This document shows positions 1 to 5,393 of a stretch of DNA of 5,545 nt, piece by piece. The stretch is from positions 3,769 through 9,313 of the forward strand of contig PLTE01000186.1 of NCBI GenBank assembly GCA_003164375.1, written 5' to 3'. Made by a program: the position numbers and the translations under genes. The stretch is from Hyphomicrobiales bacterium. GTDB taxonomy: Bacteria; Pseudomonadota; Alphaproteobacteria; Rhizobiales; Xanthobacteraceae. The notes beneath the pieces were generated by a model that searched no databases, was not told the origin of the DNA, and saw only the letters and a program-made list of their open reading frames with translations. Within the stretch, counting starts at the first letter, position 1; every line of letters begins with the position of its first letter.

Positions 1-657
1 ACCATCGTCGTCGATACCGGCTTCGACGAAGCGATGGGAAAAAAGCGCCAGCGCGAAATGATCAAGCCGGTGCGCGACGGGCTTGCCGCGCTCGGCATCG
101 CGCCGGAAAAAATAAACATCGTCATCGTCAGCCATCTGCATTACGACCATTGCGGCAATTACGAATTGTTTCCGCAGGCGCATTATCATCTCCAGGATCG
201 CGAGATGGCTTATGCGACCGGGCGCTGCATGTGCCATCAGGCGCTGCGCGCGCCGTTCGAAGTCGAAGACGTGGTCGCCATGGTGCGCAAGGTGTTCTCG
301 GGCCGGGTCGCGTTTCACGATGGCGAAGCCGAGATCGTGCCCGGCGTTACCGTGCATCGCATCGGCGGCCACTCGAAGGGGCTCCAAAGCGTGCGGGTCA
401 AGACCCGGCTCGGCTATGTGGTGCTGGCGGCCGACGCGACCCATCTCTATGCCCATATCGACGGCGGCCGGATATTTCCGCTGACCTATAATCTCGAGGA
501 AGTGGTCGAGGGCTACGCCACGCTGAAAAAACTCGCGAGCGCGCCGCGCCATGTCGTGCCGGGGCACGATCCGGCGGTGCTCACGCGCTATCCGGCGGCC
601 AAGCCCGGCCTTGAGGGTTGGATCGTAAGGCTCGACGCCGAACCGAAACAGGCGTGA
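1..657 (+). CDS. Metallo-beta-lactamase-fold hydrolase, N-acyl-homoserine-lactonase-like (5' end outside window)
   Basis: This is the C-terminal part of a dinuclear-metal hydrolase; the frame is open from base 1 (residues TIVVDTGFDEA come before the first ATG at 34), so the real start lies upstream. The opening VVDTG is the usual strand before the metal motif in this fold. The signature HLHYDH is at 133-150. Further likely metal ligands follow in the expected order: His in GGHSKG (about 370), Asp in AADATH (about 433) and His in VPGHD (about 565). In this family the fold binds two zinc or similar ions and hydrolyses lactone or other ester-like bonds. The C-terminus (KPGLEGWIVRLDAEP) looks complete. 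No export signal can be judged because the N-terminus is missing. It resembles proteins annotated as N-acyl homoserine lactonase family, but the fold covers many substrates, so quorum quenching is only inferred. It is separated from the next gene by 224 bp and is probably not co-translated with it. Confidence 0.88.
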   Translation, partial: TIVVDTGFDEAMGKKRQREMIKPVRDGLAALGIAPEKINIVIVSHLHYDHCGNYELFPQAHYHLQDREMAYATGRCMCHQALRAPFEVEDVVAMVRKVFSGRVAFHDGEAEIVPGVTVHRIGGHSKGLQSVRVKTRLGYVVLAADATHLYAHIDGGRIFPLTYNLEEVVEGYATLKKLASAPRHVVPGHDPAVLTRYPAAKPGLEGWIVRLDAEPKQA

Positions 658-713
658 GGGGCATCAAGGCCGAATAAAGCGGTTTCAAATGTTTTCGTTG
701 CGTTGCAATATGA

Positions 714-739
714 CGCCGCCGGGCAAAAGGGGTGCGGCG
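714..739 (+). terminator. Weak hairpin after the hydrolase gene, possible terminator
   Basis: CGCCGC (714-719) can pair with GCGGCG (734-739) around a 14-base loop, about 57 bases after the hydrolase stop codon. It is followed by GTATTTA rather than a clean T run, so intrinsic termination is uncertain. A chance inverted repeat in GC-rich DNA is a fair alternative. Confidence 0.28.
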
Positions 740-821
740 GTATTTAGCCCTCATCAAACTGACAAGTAATCTTTGTACACCGCGTCCAGACGCCAGCGGC
801 GTTTCGCGCGGCTTGCGCCCA

Positions 822-845
822 AAGGCTTCGTGCAAAAAGAGCCTT
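822..845 (+). other. Small leader hairpin upstream of the glutamate-synthase-like gene
   Basis: AAGGCT (822-827) is complementary to AGCCTT (840-845) with a 12-base, A-rich loop. It lies 26 bases before the Shine-Dalgarno sequence of the gene at 882. A second tiny hairpin, ACGCC-agc-GGCGT, is at 790-802. Neither matches a riboswitch I recognise; they are recorded only as structure in the 5' leader. Confidence 0.22.
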
Positions 846-871
846 CCGCAAAAAGGGTTTTCGCTGCCGAC

Positions 872-876
872 GGAGG
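872..876 (+). promoter_or_regulatory. Shine-Dalgarno site that fixes the start at 882
   Basis: GGAGG lies five bases before ATG 882. It decides between this start and an in-frame GTG at 732, which would add 50 residues of arginine- and lysine-rich sequence with no family resemblance in front of the membrane segments. Confidence 0.75.
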
Positions 877-881
877 TTTCC

Positions 882-2513
882 ATGCGCTCCTGGCCGTTGC
901 CATTGCAGCCGCGCTTCATCGCCTATACGGCTGCGCTGCTGATCACGGCAATTCTGCTGTTTGATTTCCTCGATGGCTATCCGTGGGTCTATGTCGCCGT
1001 TCCGCTCATATTGTTCGCGGCACTGGCGGTCATCGGCACCGTGGATGTGCTGCAGACCCGCCACGCGGTGCTGCGCAACTATCCGCTCACCGCGCATATC
1101 CGCTTCATCCTGGAAGAAATCCGTCCCGAGATCCGCCAGTATTTTCTCGAAAGCGAAAAGGACGGCACGCCGTTTTCGCGCGACCAGCGCGCGGTGGTCT
1201 ATCAGCGCGCCAAACGGGCCCTGGACAAGCGGCCGTTCGGCACGCAAAACGACGTCTATGCCTCGGGCTTCGAATGGCTCGACCATTCGATCGCGCCCAA
1301 GGCGCCCGTCAAGGAGCCGTTCCGCATCCTCGTCGGCGGGCCGGATTGCAGCAAGCCCTACTCGGCTTCCATCCTCAACATCTCGGCAATGAGCTTCGGC
1401 GCGCTCAGTCCCAATGCCGTTCGCGCGCTCAATATCGGCGCCAAGCGAGGCCAATTCGCCCACGACACAGGCGAAGGCGGCTTTAGCCCCTATCACCGCG
1501 AGAACGGCGGCGACCTGATCTGGGAAATCGGCTCGGGCTATTTCAGCTGCCGCAACGCCGACGGCACGTTCTGCGCCGAGAAGTTCGAGGAAAACGCCAA
1601 GAACGACCAGATCAAGATGGTCGAGCTGAAACTCAGCCAAGGCGCAAAACCCGGCCACGGCGGCGTGTTGCCCGGCCCCAAGGTCTCAGCCGAGATCGCC
1701 GCCACCCGCGGCGTGCCCCAAGGCGTCGACTGCATATCGCCGTCGCGGCATTCGGCGTTTTCGACGCCGATCGAAATGATGCAATTCATCGCCACGATGC
1801 GGCGCTTGTCCGGCGGCAAGCCGGCGGGTTTCAAGCTCTGCATCGGCCACCCTTGGGAATTCCTCGCCCTCTGCAAGGCCATGGTGGAGACGGAAATCTA
1901 TCCCGACTTCATCGTGGTCGACGGCAAGGAAGGCGGCACCGGCGCAGCGCCGCTCGAATTCACCGACCATCTCGGCATGCCGCTGCGCGAAGGACTGAAT
2001 TTCGTGCACAATGCGCTGGTCGGCATCAATGCCCGCGACCGCATCAAGCTCGGCGCCTCGGGCAAGATCATCTCGGCCTTCGACATCGCGCGCGTCATGG
2101 CGCTCGGCGCCGATTGGTGCAACGCGGCGCGCGGCTTCATGTTCGCGCTCGGCTGCATCCAGTCGCTGTCGTGCCACACCGACCGCTGCCCGACCGGAGT
2201 GTCGACGCAGGACCGCTCCCGGCAGCGCGCGCTGGTGGTGCCGGACAAGTCGGAACGCGTGTTCAATTTCCACCGCGCCACGATCGAGTCGCTCGCCGAA
2301 CTGGTCGCCGCGGCCGGGCTCGATCATCCGACCGAATTTTCGCCGGAGCATTTTTCACGCCGGGTTTCGCCGCACGAGGTCCAAAGCTTTGCGCTGCTCT
2401 ATCCTCGGCTGGAGCCGGGCGAATTGCTTGCCGGCACCGGCGACAAGCGGTTTGAGATCGCCTGGGCGATGGCGAGCGCCAAGGAATTCCGGGCGCTGTC
2501 GCGCGCGGCATGA
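882..2513 (+). CDS. Membrane-anchored FMN-binding glutamate-synthase-family protein
   Basis: This 543-residue protein carries the FMN-binding synthase domain of glutamate synthase without the N-terminal glutaminase domain. In the classical enzyme this domain makes glutamate from 2-oxoglutarate and ammonia; the reaction of this short, membrane-linked subfamily is not settled. Residues about 14-30 and 35-53 are two hydrophobic helices forming a hairpin, followed by Arg/His-rich sequence, so the catalytic domain should be cytoplasmic. Conserved blocks follow in glutamate-synthase order: NISAMSFGALS (166-176), QGAKPGHGGVLPGPKV (253-268), ISPSRHSAFS (285-294), DGKEGGTGAAP (347-357), GASGKIISAFDIARVMALGA (391-410) and the cysteines of a 3Fe-4S cluster, C425-x5-C431-x4-C436 within CIQSLSCHTDRCPTGV. 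The start is chosen for its Shine-Dalgarno sequence and because the helices then sit at the N-terminus. No beta subunit (GltD-like) or glutaminase gene is in the window. The family call is secure; physiological role unknown. Confidence 0.93.
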   Translation: MRSWPLPLQPRFIAYTAALLITAILLFDFLDGYPWVYVAVPLILFAALAVIGTVDVLQTRHAVLRNYPLTAHIRFILEEIRPEIRQYFLESEKDGTPFSRDQRAVVYQRAKRALDKRPFGTQNDVYASGFEWLDHSIAPKAPVKEPFRILVGGPDCSKPYSASILNISAMSFGALSPNAVRALNIGAKRGQFAHDTGEGGFSPYHRENGGDLIWEIGSGYFSCRNADGTFCAEKFEENAKNDQIKMVELKLSQGAKPGHGGVLPGPKVSAEIAATRGVPQGVDCISPSRHSAFSTPIEMMQFIATMRRLSGGKPAGFKLCIGHPWEFLALCKAMVETEIYPDFIVVDGKEGGTGAAPLEFTDHLGMPLREGLNFVHNALVGINARDRIKLGASGKIISAFDIARVMALGADWCNAARGFMFALGCIQSLSCHTDRCPTGVSTQDRSRQRALVVPDKSERVFNFHRATIESLAELVAAAGLDHPTEFSPEHFSRRVSPHEVQSFALLYPRLEPGELLAGTGDKRFEIAWAMASAKEFRALSRAA

Positions 2514-2519
2514 ACGCGG

Positions 2520-2554
2520 TTGAGGCAAGCCATTTGTACCTCAAGCCACTTGCC
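2520..2554 (+). other. Two mutually exclusive small hairpins after the glutamate-synthase-like gene
   Basis: TTGAGG (2520-2525) pairs with CCTCAA (2539-2544), while the overlapping GGCAAG (2524-2529) pairs with CTTGCC (2549-2554). The two share bases 2524-2525 on the left arm, so only one can form fully. There is no T run, so a plain intrinsic terminator is unlikely; chance is a real alternative. Confidence 0.22.
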
Positions 2555-2618
2555 GCGCCGCCGCTAAAAGCGCAAAAATCGGGCAACGGGCGCTAAGACC
2601 CGAAACAAATAGATAGCC

Positions 2619-2625
2619 GGGGAGG
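2619..2625 (+). promoter_or_regulatory. Strong Shine-Dalgarno site of the propeller gene
   Basis: GGGGAGG ends five bases before ATG 2631. It supports that start, which also places a signal peptide at the N-terminus. Confidence 0.75.
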
Positions 2626-2630
2626 ATTTC

Positions 2631-3800
2631 ATGCGCTCTCAGCCCGCAACGCTGAAGCTTGCTACCGTTATCGCAGTGATTCTTGGTGCGACCGCCGCGC
2701 GAGCGGCTCCGTTCATGATCGTCGGCAACGACGAAAAGGTCTTGTGGGACGCCGACGGCAAGACGGTCCTATCGCCGCCGGGCAAAGATTCGGTTCTGAT
2801 CGTCGATCTGGCAAATCCGCTCGACCCGAAGATCGTCGCCAATCTGCCGTTGAAGAATTCGGTGGTCGGGCCGCCGGTCAATCTCGACATCGATCCGACC
2901 GGCTCGATCGCGCTGGTTGCCGATTCAATGAACGTCGTCAAAGACGGCGACGCATTGAAGCAGGTCCCCGACGACAAGATCTACGTCATCAATCTCAAGG
3001 CCAGTCCGCCCAAGTTGATCGGCACCATAGAGGGCGGCAAACAACCCTCCGGCCTCTCGATCAATCCGGCCGGCACGATCGCGCTGATCGCCAATCGCGC
3101 CGACAAGTCGCTCACCGAATTGTCGATCAGCGCCGCCGGCGCCAAGCTGATCGATACGATAGCCATGGGCGACGAAGTCTCGCAGGTCGTGTTTACTCCG
3201 GACGGCAAGCATGCGCTGGCGAGCAAGAATTCGACGAACAAAGTGGCGCTCCTCGACGTCGACGGCGAAAAGGTGACGTACGGCAAGCACGATCTGCTGA
3301 CCGGACTGTATCCTTACAACGTCGTGGTGGCGCCGAATGGCTCGATCGCCTTGACGGCGGACAACGGCTTTAGCGGGACCTCGGACGGCAATGTCGACAC
3401 CGTCAGCGTCATCGATCTGACGGCGCCGGTGCATGTGATCGATCACGTGACGGTGCCGGACAGCCCGGAGGGACTGGCGTTCAGCCCGAAGGGAAACCTC
3501 GCCGCCTCGGCGTCGGCGCTCGGTTCCAACCATAGCAAGCAGGATTGGTACTATCACCCGCACGGCGTGGTGACGATCCTTAAGGTAGACGGCAAGAAAG
3601 TGACCAAGCTCAATGACATCGAGGTCGGCGGATTACCGGAGGCGATATGCTTCACGCCTGACGGCCGCTATCTGTTTGTCGGCAACTATATCGACCAGGA
3701 TTTTTCGATTTTGCGCGTCGAGGGAACCAAGGTCGCGGATACCGGCAAGCGTTTCAAGGTGCCCGGTCATCCAGGCTCGGCGCGCATGAGCCCGCACTGA
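2631..3800 (+). CDS. Exported YVTN/YncE-like seven-bladed beta-propeller protein
   Basis: This 389-residue protein begins with a Sec-type signal peptide: basic start, hydrophobic core at about 10-22 and a TAARA cut site, giving cleavage after residue 25. The mature part is built of repeats with a strand, a (D/N/T/A/S)P-x-G turn, and a hydrophobic strand such as IALVAD or YLFVGN. Turns are visible at DPTG 88, NPAG 145, TPDG 189, APNG 234, SPKG 285 and TPDG 342. A seventh unit is cut short at the C-terminus (MSPH) and seems to be completed by the mature N-terminus (APFMIVGNDEK), which resembles the strand after the TPDG turn at 342. This is the usual ring closure of a propeller. Such proteins act in the periplasm in binding or as lactonase-like enzymes; no catalytic residues can be assigned here. 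The only notable aromatic/His patch is DWYYHPHG (305-312). It is 117 bp after the previous gene with its own ribosome binding site. Substrate or partner unknown. Confidence 0.86.
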   Translation: MRSQPATLKLATVIAVILGATAARAAPFMIVGNDEKVLWDADGKTVLSPPGKDSVLIVDLANPLDPKIVANLPLKNSVVGPPVNLDIDPTGSIALVADSMNVVKDGDALKQVPDDKIYVINLKASPPKLIGTIEGGKQPSGLSINPAGTIALIANRADKSLTELSISAAGAKLIDTIAMGDEVSQVVFTPDGKHALASKNSTNKVALLDVDGEKVTYGKHDLLTGLYPYNVVVAPNGSIALTADNGFSGTSDGNVDTVSVIDLTAPVHVIDHVTVPDSPEGLAFSPKGNLAASASALGSNHSKQDWYYHPHGVVTILKVDGKKVTKLNDIEVGGLPEAICFTPDGRYLFVGNYIDQDFSILRVEGTKVADTGKRFKVPGHPGSARMSPH

Positions 3801-3864
3801 CGTTGCGGTTTCACTTAAGTCGTGCCCGCGACGGACCATCCGCCGCGGGCATTTGCGTTGCGGT
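3801..3864. repeat. 9-bp direct repeat flanking a hairpin
   Basis: CGTTGCGGT occurs at 3801-3809, immediately after the propeller stop codon, and again at 3856-3864. The 46 bases between contain the hairpin at 3823-3851. The arrangement resembles a target-site duplication around a tiny palindromic insertion, but nine bases could also recur by chance or by local duplication. Confidence 0.4.
3823..3851 (+). terminator. Strong hairpin after the propeller gene, likely terminator
   Basis: TGCCCGCG (3823-3830) pairs with CGCGGGCA (3844-3851). Inside it CGGA (3832-3835) pairs with TCCG (3839-3842) around a three-base loop, leaving only one A/C mismatch. This gives about 12 base pairs, very GC-rich, 22 bases after the stop codon. 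The following TTTGCGTTG is only weakly T-rich, so it could stop transcription inefficiently or protect the 3' end instead. Confidence 0.6.
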
Positions 3865-3889
3865 GTTGCCGACAAGGTGCGCGGAACCA

Positions 3890-3899
3890 ATTGCGCAAT
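3890..3899. promoter_or_regulatory. Perfect 10-bp palindrome upstream of the DUF6496 gene, possible operator
   Basis: ATTGCGCAAT (3890-3899) is a perfect palindrome, flanked by CCA on the left and, two bases out of register, TGG on the right. It is 76 bases before the GTG start at 3976. It could be a dimeric regulator site; I do not recognise the regulator, and no clear -35/-10 pair is visible beside it. Confidence 0.22.
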
Positions 3900-3964
3900 A
3901 TTGGCGTTTTTGTTGCGACGATTTCAGCCCGCTATCGCGCGGACGATTGCACCATTGACGATTT

Positions 3965-3970
3965 GGAGGA
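3965..3970 (+). promoter_or_regulatory. Shine-Dalgarno site that fixes a GTG start
   Basis: GGAGGA ends five bases before GTG 3976. It decides in favour of the 66-residue product over a longer in-frame reading from about 3853, whose extra N-terminus resembles no family and lacks a ribosome binding site. Confidence 0.7.
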
Positions 3971-3975
3971 AAGCC

Positions 3976-4176
3976 GTGGCCAAGAAGAGAAAACGTAAAT
4001 ATTCGCCGAGCGCCGGAAGTGACGTCGCGAGCGAGATGCGCCGCTACGAACGCGGCACTGCCAAGAGCGGCAGCGGCGGCAAAGCCGGCAAAGTGAAAAG
4101 TCGCGCGCAGGCCGTCGCGATTGGCCTGTCCAAGGCGCGCAAGAAGGGCAAGAAGGTGCCGAAAAAGCCGGCGTAA
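3976..4176 (+). CDS. Small basic DUF6496-type protein
   Basis: This 66-residue protein starts MAKKRKRKYS (GTG read as Met) and ends in a Lys/Pro tail (KKGKKVPKKPA). The core, from MRRYERGTAKSGSGGK (21-36) to VKSRAQAVAIGLSKA (40-54), matches the pattern I know from DUF6496 proteins: a Met-x-x-(F/Y) stretch, a Gly/Ser/Lys-rich turn, then a K-S-R-x-Q-A-(I/V)-A-I-(A/G)-L-S helix. About a third of the residues are Lys or Arg, so nucleic-acid binding is plausible, but this is inference; the family's function is not established. It has no signal peptide or membrane segment. It stands alone between two terminator-like structures: a hairpin 125 bases upstream and a palindromic element directly after its stop codon, so it is probably transcribed from its own promoter. 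Confidence 0.8.
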   Translation: MAKKRKRKYSPSAGSDVASEMRRYERGTAKSGSGGKAGKVKSRAQAVAIGLSKARKKGKKVPKKPA

Positions 4177-4227
4177 AGAGCGCGGTCTTACCCGAAAACC
4201 AGTTTCCACTTTTCGCGCTGACGCTCT
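4177..4227. repeat. Palindromic intergenic repeat resembling a dispersed Hyphomicrobiales element
   Basis: The 51-bp stretch begins AGAGCG and ends CGCTCT, its exact reverse complement. Its centre, CCCGAAAACCAGTTTCCACT followed by TTTCGCG, closely resembles a short repeat I recall in many Rhizobiales intergenic regions (GAAAACCGGTTTCCACTTTTC between AGAGC and GCTCT-type ends). Inner pairings also exist: AGCGCG (4179-4184) with CGCGCT (4214-4219), and GAAAA (4194-4198) with TTTTC (4210-4214). It starts at the first base after the DUF6496 stop codon and could fold into a transcript end. The match is from memory, not a search. Confidence 0.55.
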
Positions 4228-4291
4228 AAAGTCGACGCAAGCTGGAGCAATGCCGGCACGCAGCCGCTAAAAAAATTCGGGGGGAATCGCC

Positions 4292-5275
4292 ATGACGCTG
4301 CCGCGTCGTCGATTTCTGTATCTGGCAGGAGGCGCACTGCCGCTGCTCGCGCGCGCGGCGCGAGCGGAGGCTTATCCGTCCCGGCCAGTCCGTCTCGTCC
4401 TGCCCTTTCCGCCCGGCGGCGTCTTCGACATCGTCGGCCGGCCGTGGGCGGACAAGGTGAAACAGAGCCTCGGCACGGTTATCGTTGAAAATCAGCCCGG
4501 CGCAGGCGGCTCTTTAGCCGCCGCTGCGGTGGCGCACGCCGAACCCGACGGCTACACGATTTTCCTCGGCAGTTCGTCGATCCACCTCGCCGAGCTCATT
4601 CTGCGCGAACACCCGCTGCTCGACCCGATGAAGGATCTGGCGCCGATCTCGATGGTGGCGATCACCTGTTTTGCCATCGCCGTGCACCCTTCGGTGCCGG
4701 CGCAGAATTTAGAAGAGCTCATCGCTTACGTGAAAGCCAATCCCGGCAAGCTTTCCTACGGCTCGGCCGGTGCCGGCACGCTCAATCATCTCAGCGGCGA
4801 ACTGCTCAAATCGCTGGCCGGCATCAACGACCTGCCGCACGTGCCGTATCGCGGCGCCGGCCCCGCCATTGCCGACGCGTTGGGCGGGCAGATTCCGATG
4901 ATCATCCCGGCCATGACCAATCAGGTGCTCGAATTTCATCGCGCCGGTAAATTGCGCCTGCTGGCAATTACCAATCCGACGCGGCTCGTCATTGCGCCCG
5001 AAATACCGACCGCGGTCGAAGCGGGCGTGCCGGGTCTGGTCGCGCAACAGGTGCTCGGCCTTTTCGCTCCCGCGGCAACGCCAGCGCCGATTATCGCGCA
5101 GATCGCCGCGGCCAACCGCGCAGCGATGGCGGACAAAGCCTATCGGCAATCGCTGGTCGATGCCGCGGTGATACCGGTGACGGATTGGACGCCTGAAAAA
5201 TTCAACCAATTCATGGTCGCGGAGATCGCGCGCTGGACGCCGCTGGTCAAATCGATCGGGGTGCGGCTCGATTGA
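4292..5275 (+). CDS. Bug/TctC-family tripartite tricarboxylate transporter substrate-binding protein
   Basis: This 327-residue protein is a periplasmic solute receptor of the Bug (TctC) family, which catches small carboxylates or related molecules and may hand them to a TctA/TctB membrane pair. The N-terminus is PRRRFLYLAGG, a twin-arginine (Tat) motif, followed by a hydrophobic stretch and ARA, giving likely cleavage after residue 25. Mature sequence opens YPSRPVRLVLPFPPGGVFD (28-46), the classical first strand and ligand loop. Other family blocks are VENQPGAGGS (65-74), PDGYTIFLGSS (85-95), LSYGSAGAGTLNHLSGE (154-170), VPYRGAGPAIADALGGQI (184-201) and a C-terminal helix around FNQFMVAEIARW (304-315). 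Length is typical. A G-rich ribosome binding site (4279-4285) is six bases from ATG. No transporter membrane genes are in the window, so it is an orphan here, as is common for this hugely expanded family. Ligand cannot be read from sequence. Confidence 0.94.
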   Translation: MTLPRRRFLYLAGGALPLLARAARAEAYPSRPVRLVLPFPPGGVFDIVGRPWADKVKQSLGTVIVENQPGAGGSLAAAAVAHAEPDGYTIFLGSSSIHLAELILREHPLLDPMKDLAPISMVAITCFAIAVHPSVPAQNLEELIAYVKANPGKLSYGSAGAGTLNHLSGELLKSLAGINDLPHVPYRGAGPAIADALGGQIPMIIPAMTNQVLEFHRAGKLRLLAITNPTRLVIAPEIPTAVEAGVPGLVAQQVLGLFAPAATPAPIIAQIAAANRAAMADKAYRQSLVDAAVIPVTDWTPEKFNQFMVAEIARWTPLVKSIGVRLD

Positions 5276-5336
5276 GTTCGTGTAGCCGGCCGCGGCGTCA
5301 GCGTGCTATGAGCACATGCAAGAAACAGGAGCCGGC

Positions 5337-5393
5337 GTGACGCATCGCCGTCGATGCAGCGTCCGGCATTGTGCAAGAGGGGATGGACCATGA
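5337..5393 (+). other. Possible 18-codon leader ORF overlapping the Kelch-gene start
   Basis: A GTG at 5337 lies five bases after AGGAG (5327-5331) and opens an 18-codon frame (VTHRRRCSVRHCARGDGP) whose TGA stop (5391-5393) overlaps the Kelch start as ATGA (5390-5393). This is the usual geometry of translational coupling. A six-base-pair hairpin, GCATCG-ccgt-CGATGC (5342-5357), lies inside it. The peptide is unlike any family I know, and a frame this short can arise by chance. Confidence 0.25.

Noticed and set aside
1..657. Naming the hydrolase aiiA or asserting quorum quenching
   Set aside because: The HLHYDH fold is shared by many hydrolases, the N-terminus is missing, and substrate cannot be read from sequence.
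686..711. Possible promoter TTTCAA with CAATAT at 17-base spacing
   Set aside because: Both boxes match sigma-70-type consensus poorly, and no further evidence supports transcription starting there.
732..881. GTG-initiated 50-residue N-terminal extension of the glutamate-synthase-like protein
   Set aside because: No ribosome binding site, no family-like sequence, and ATG 882 has a good Shine-Dalgarno site with the membrane helices at the N-terminus.
744..1658. Long open frame on the minus strand (304 codons)
   Set aside because: It is antisense to a clearly recognised gene, is rich in Arg, Ala, Asp and Glu as expected for a GC-rich shadow frame, and resembles no family.
1686..2351. Minus-strand open frame opposite the FMN domain
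   Set aside because: Arg/Ala/His-rich shadow of conserved coding sequence without a plausible ribosome binding site or motif.
882..2513. Calling the gene gltB
   Set aside because: The glutaminase domain and C-terminal beta-helix domain of GltB are absent, and the length is about a third of GltB.
2925..3563. Minus-strand open frame opposite the propeller gene
   Set aside because: Composition is dominated by Arg, Val, Asp and His mirrored from the propeller codons; no recognisable domain.
3811..4209. Minus-strand open frame covering the DUF6496 gene
   Set aside because: It runs through the palindromic repeat and the terminator-like hairpin, and the plus-strand gene has family similarity and a ribosome binding site.
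5308..5340. Ten-codon ATG frame (MSTCKKQEPA) after the Bug gene
   Set aside because: Very short, no ribosome binding site, and not coupled to the Kelch start.
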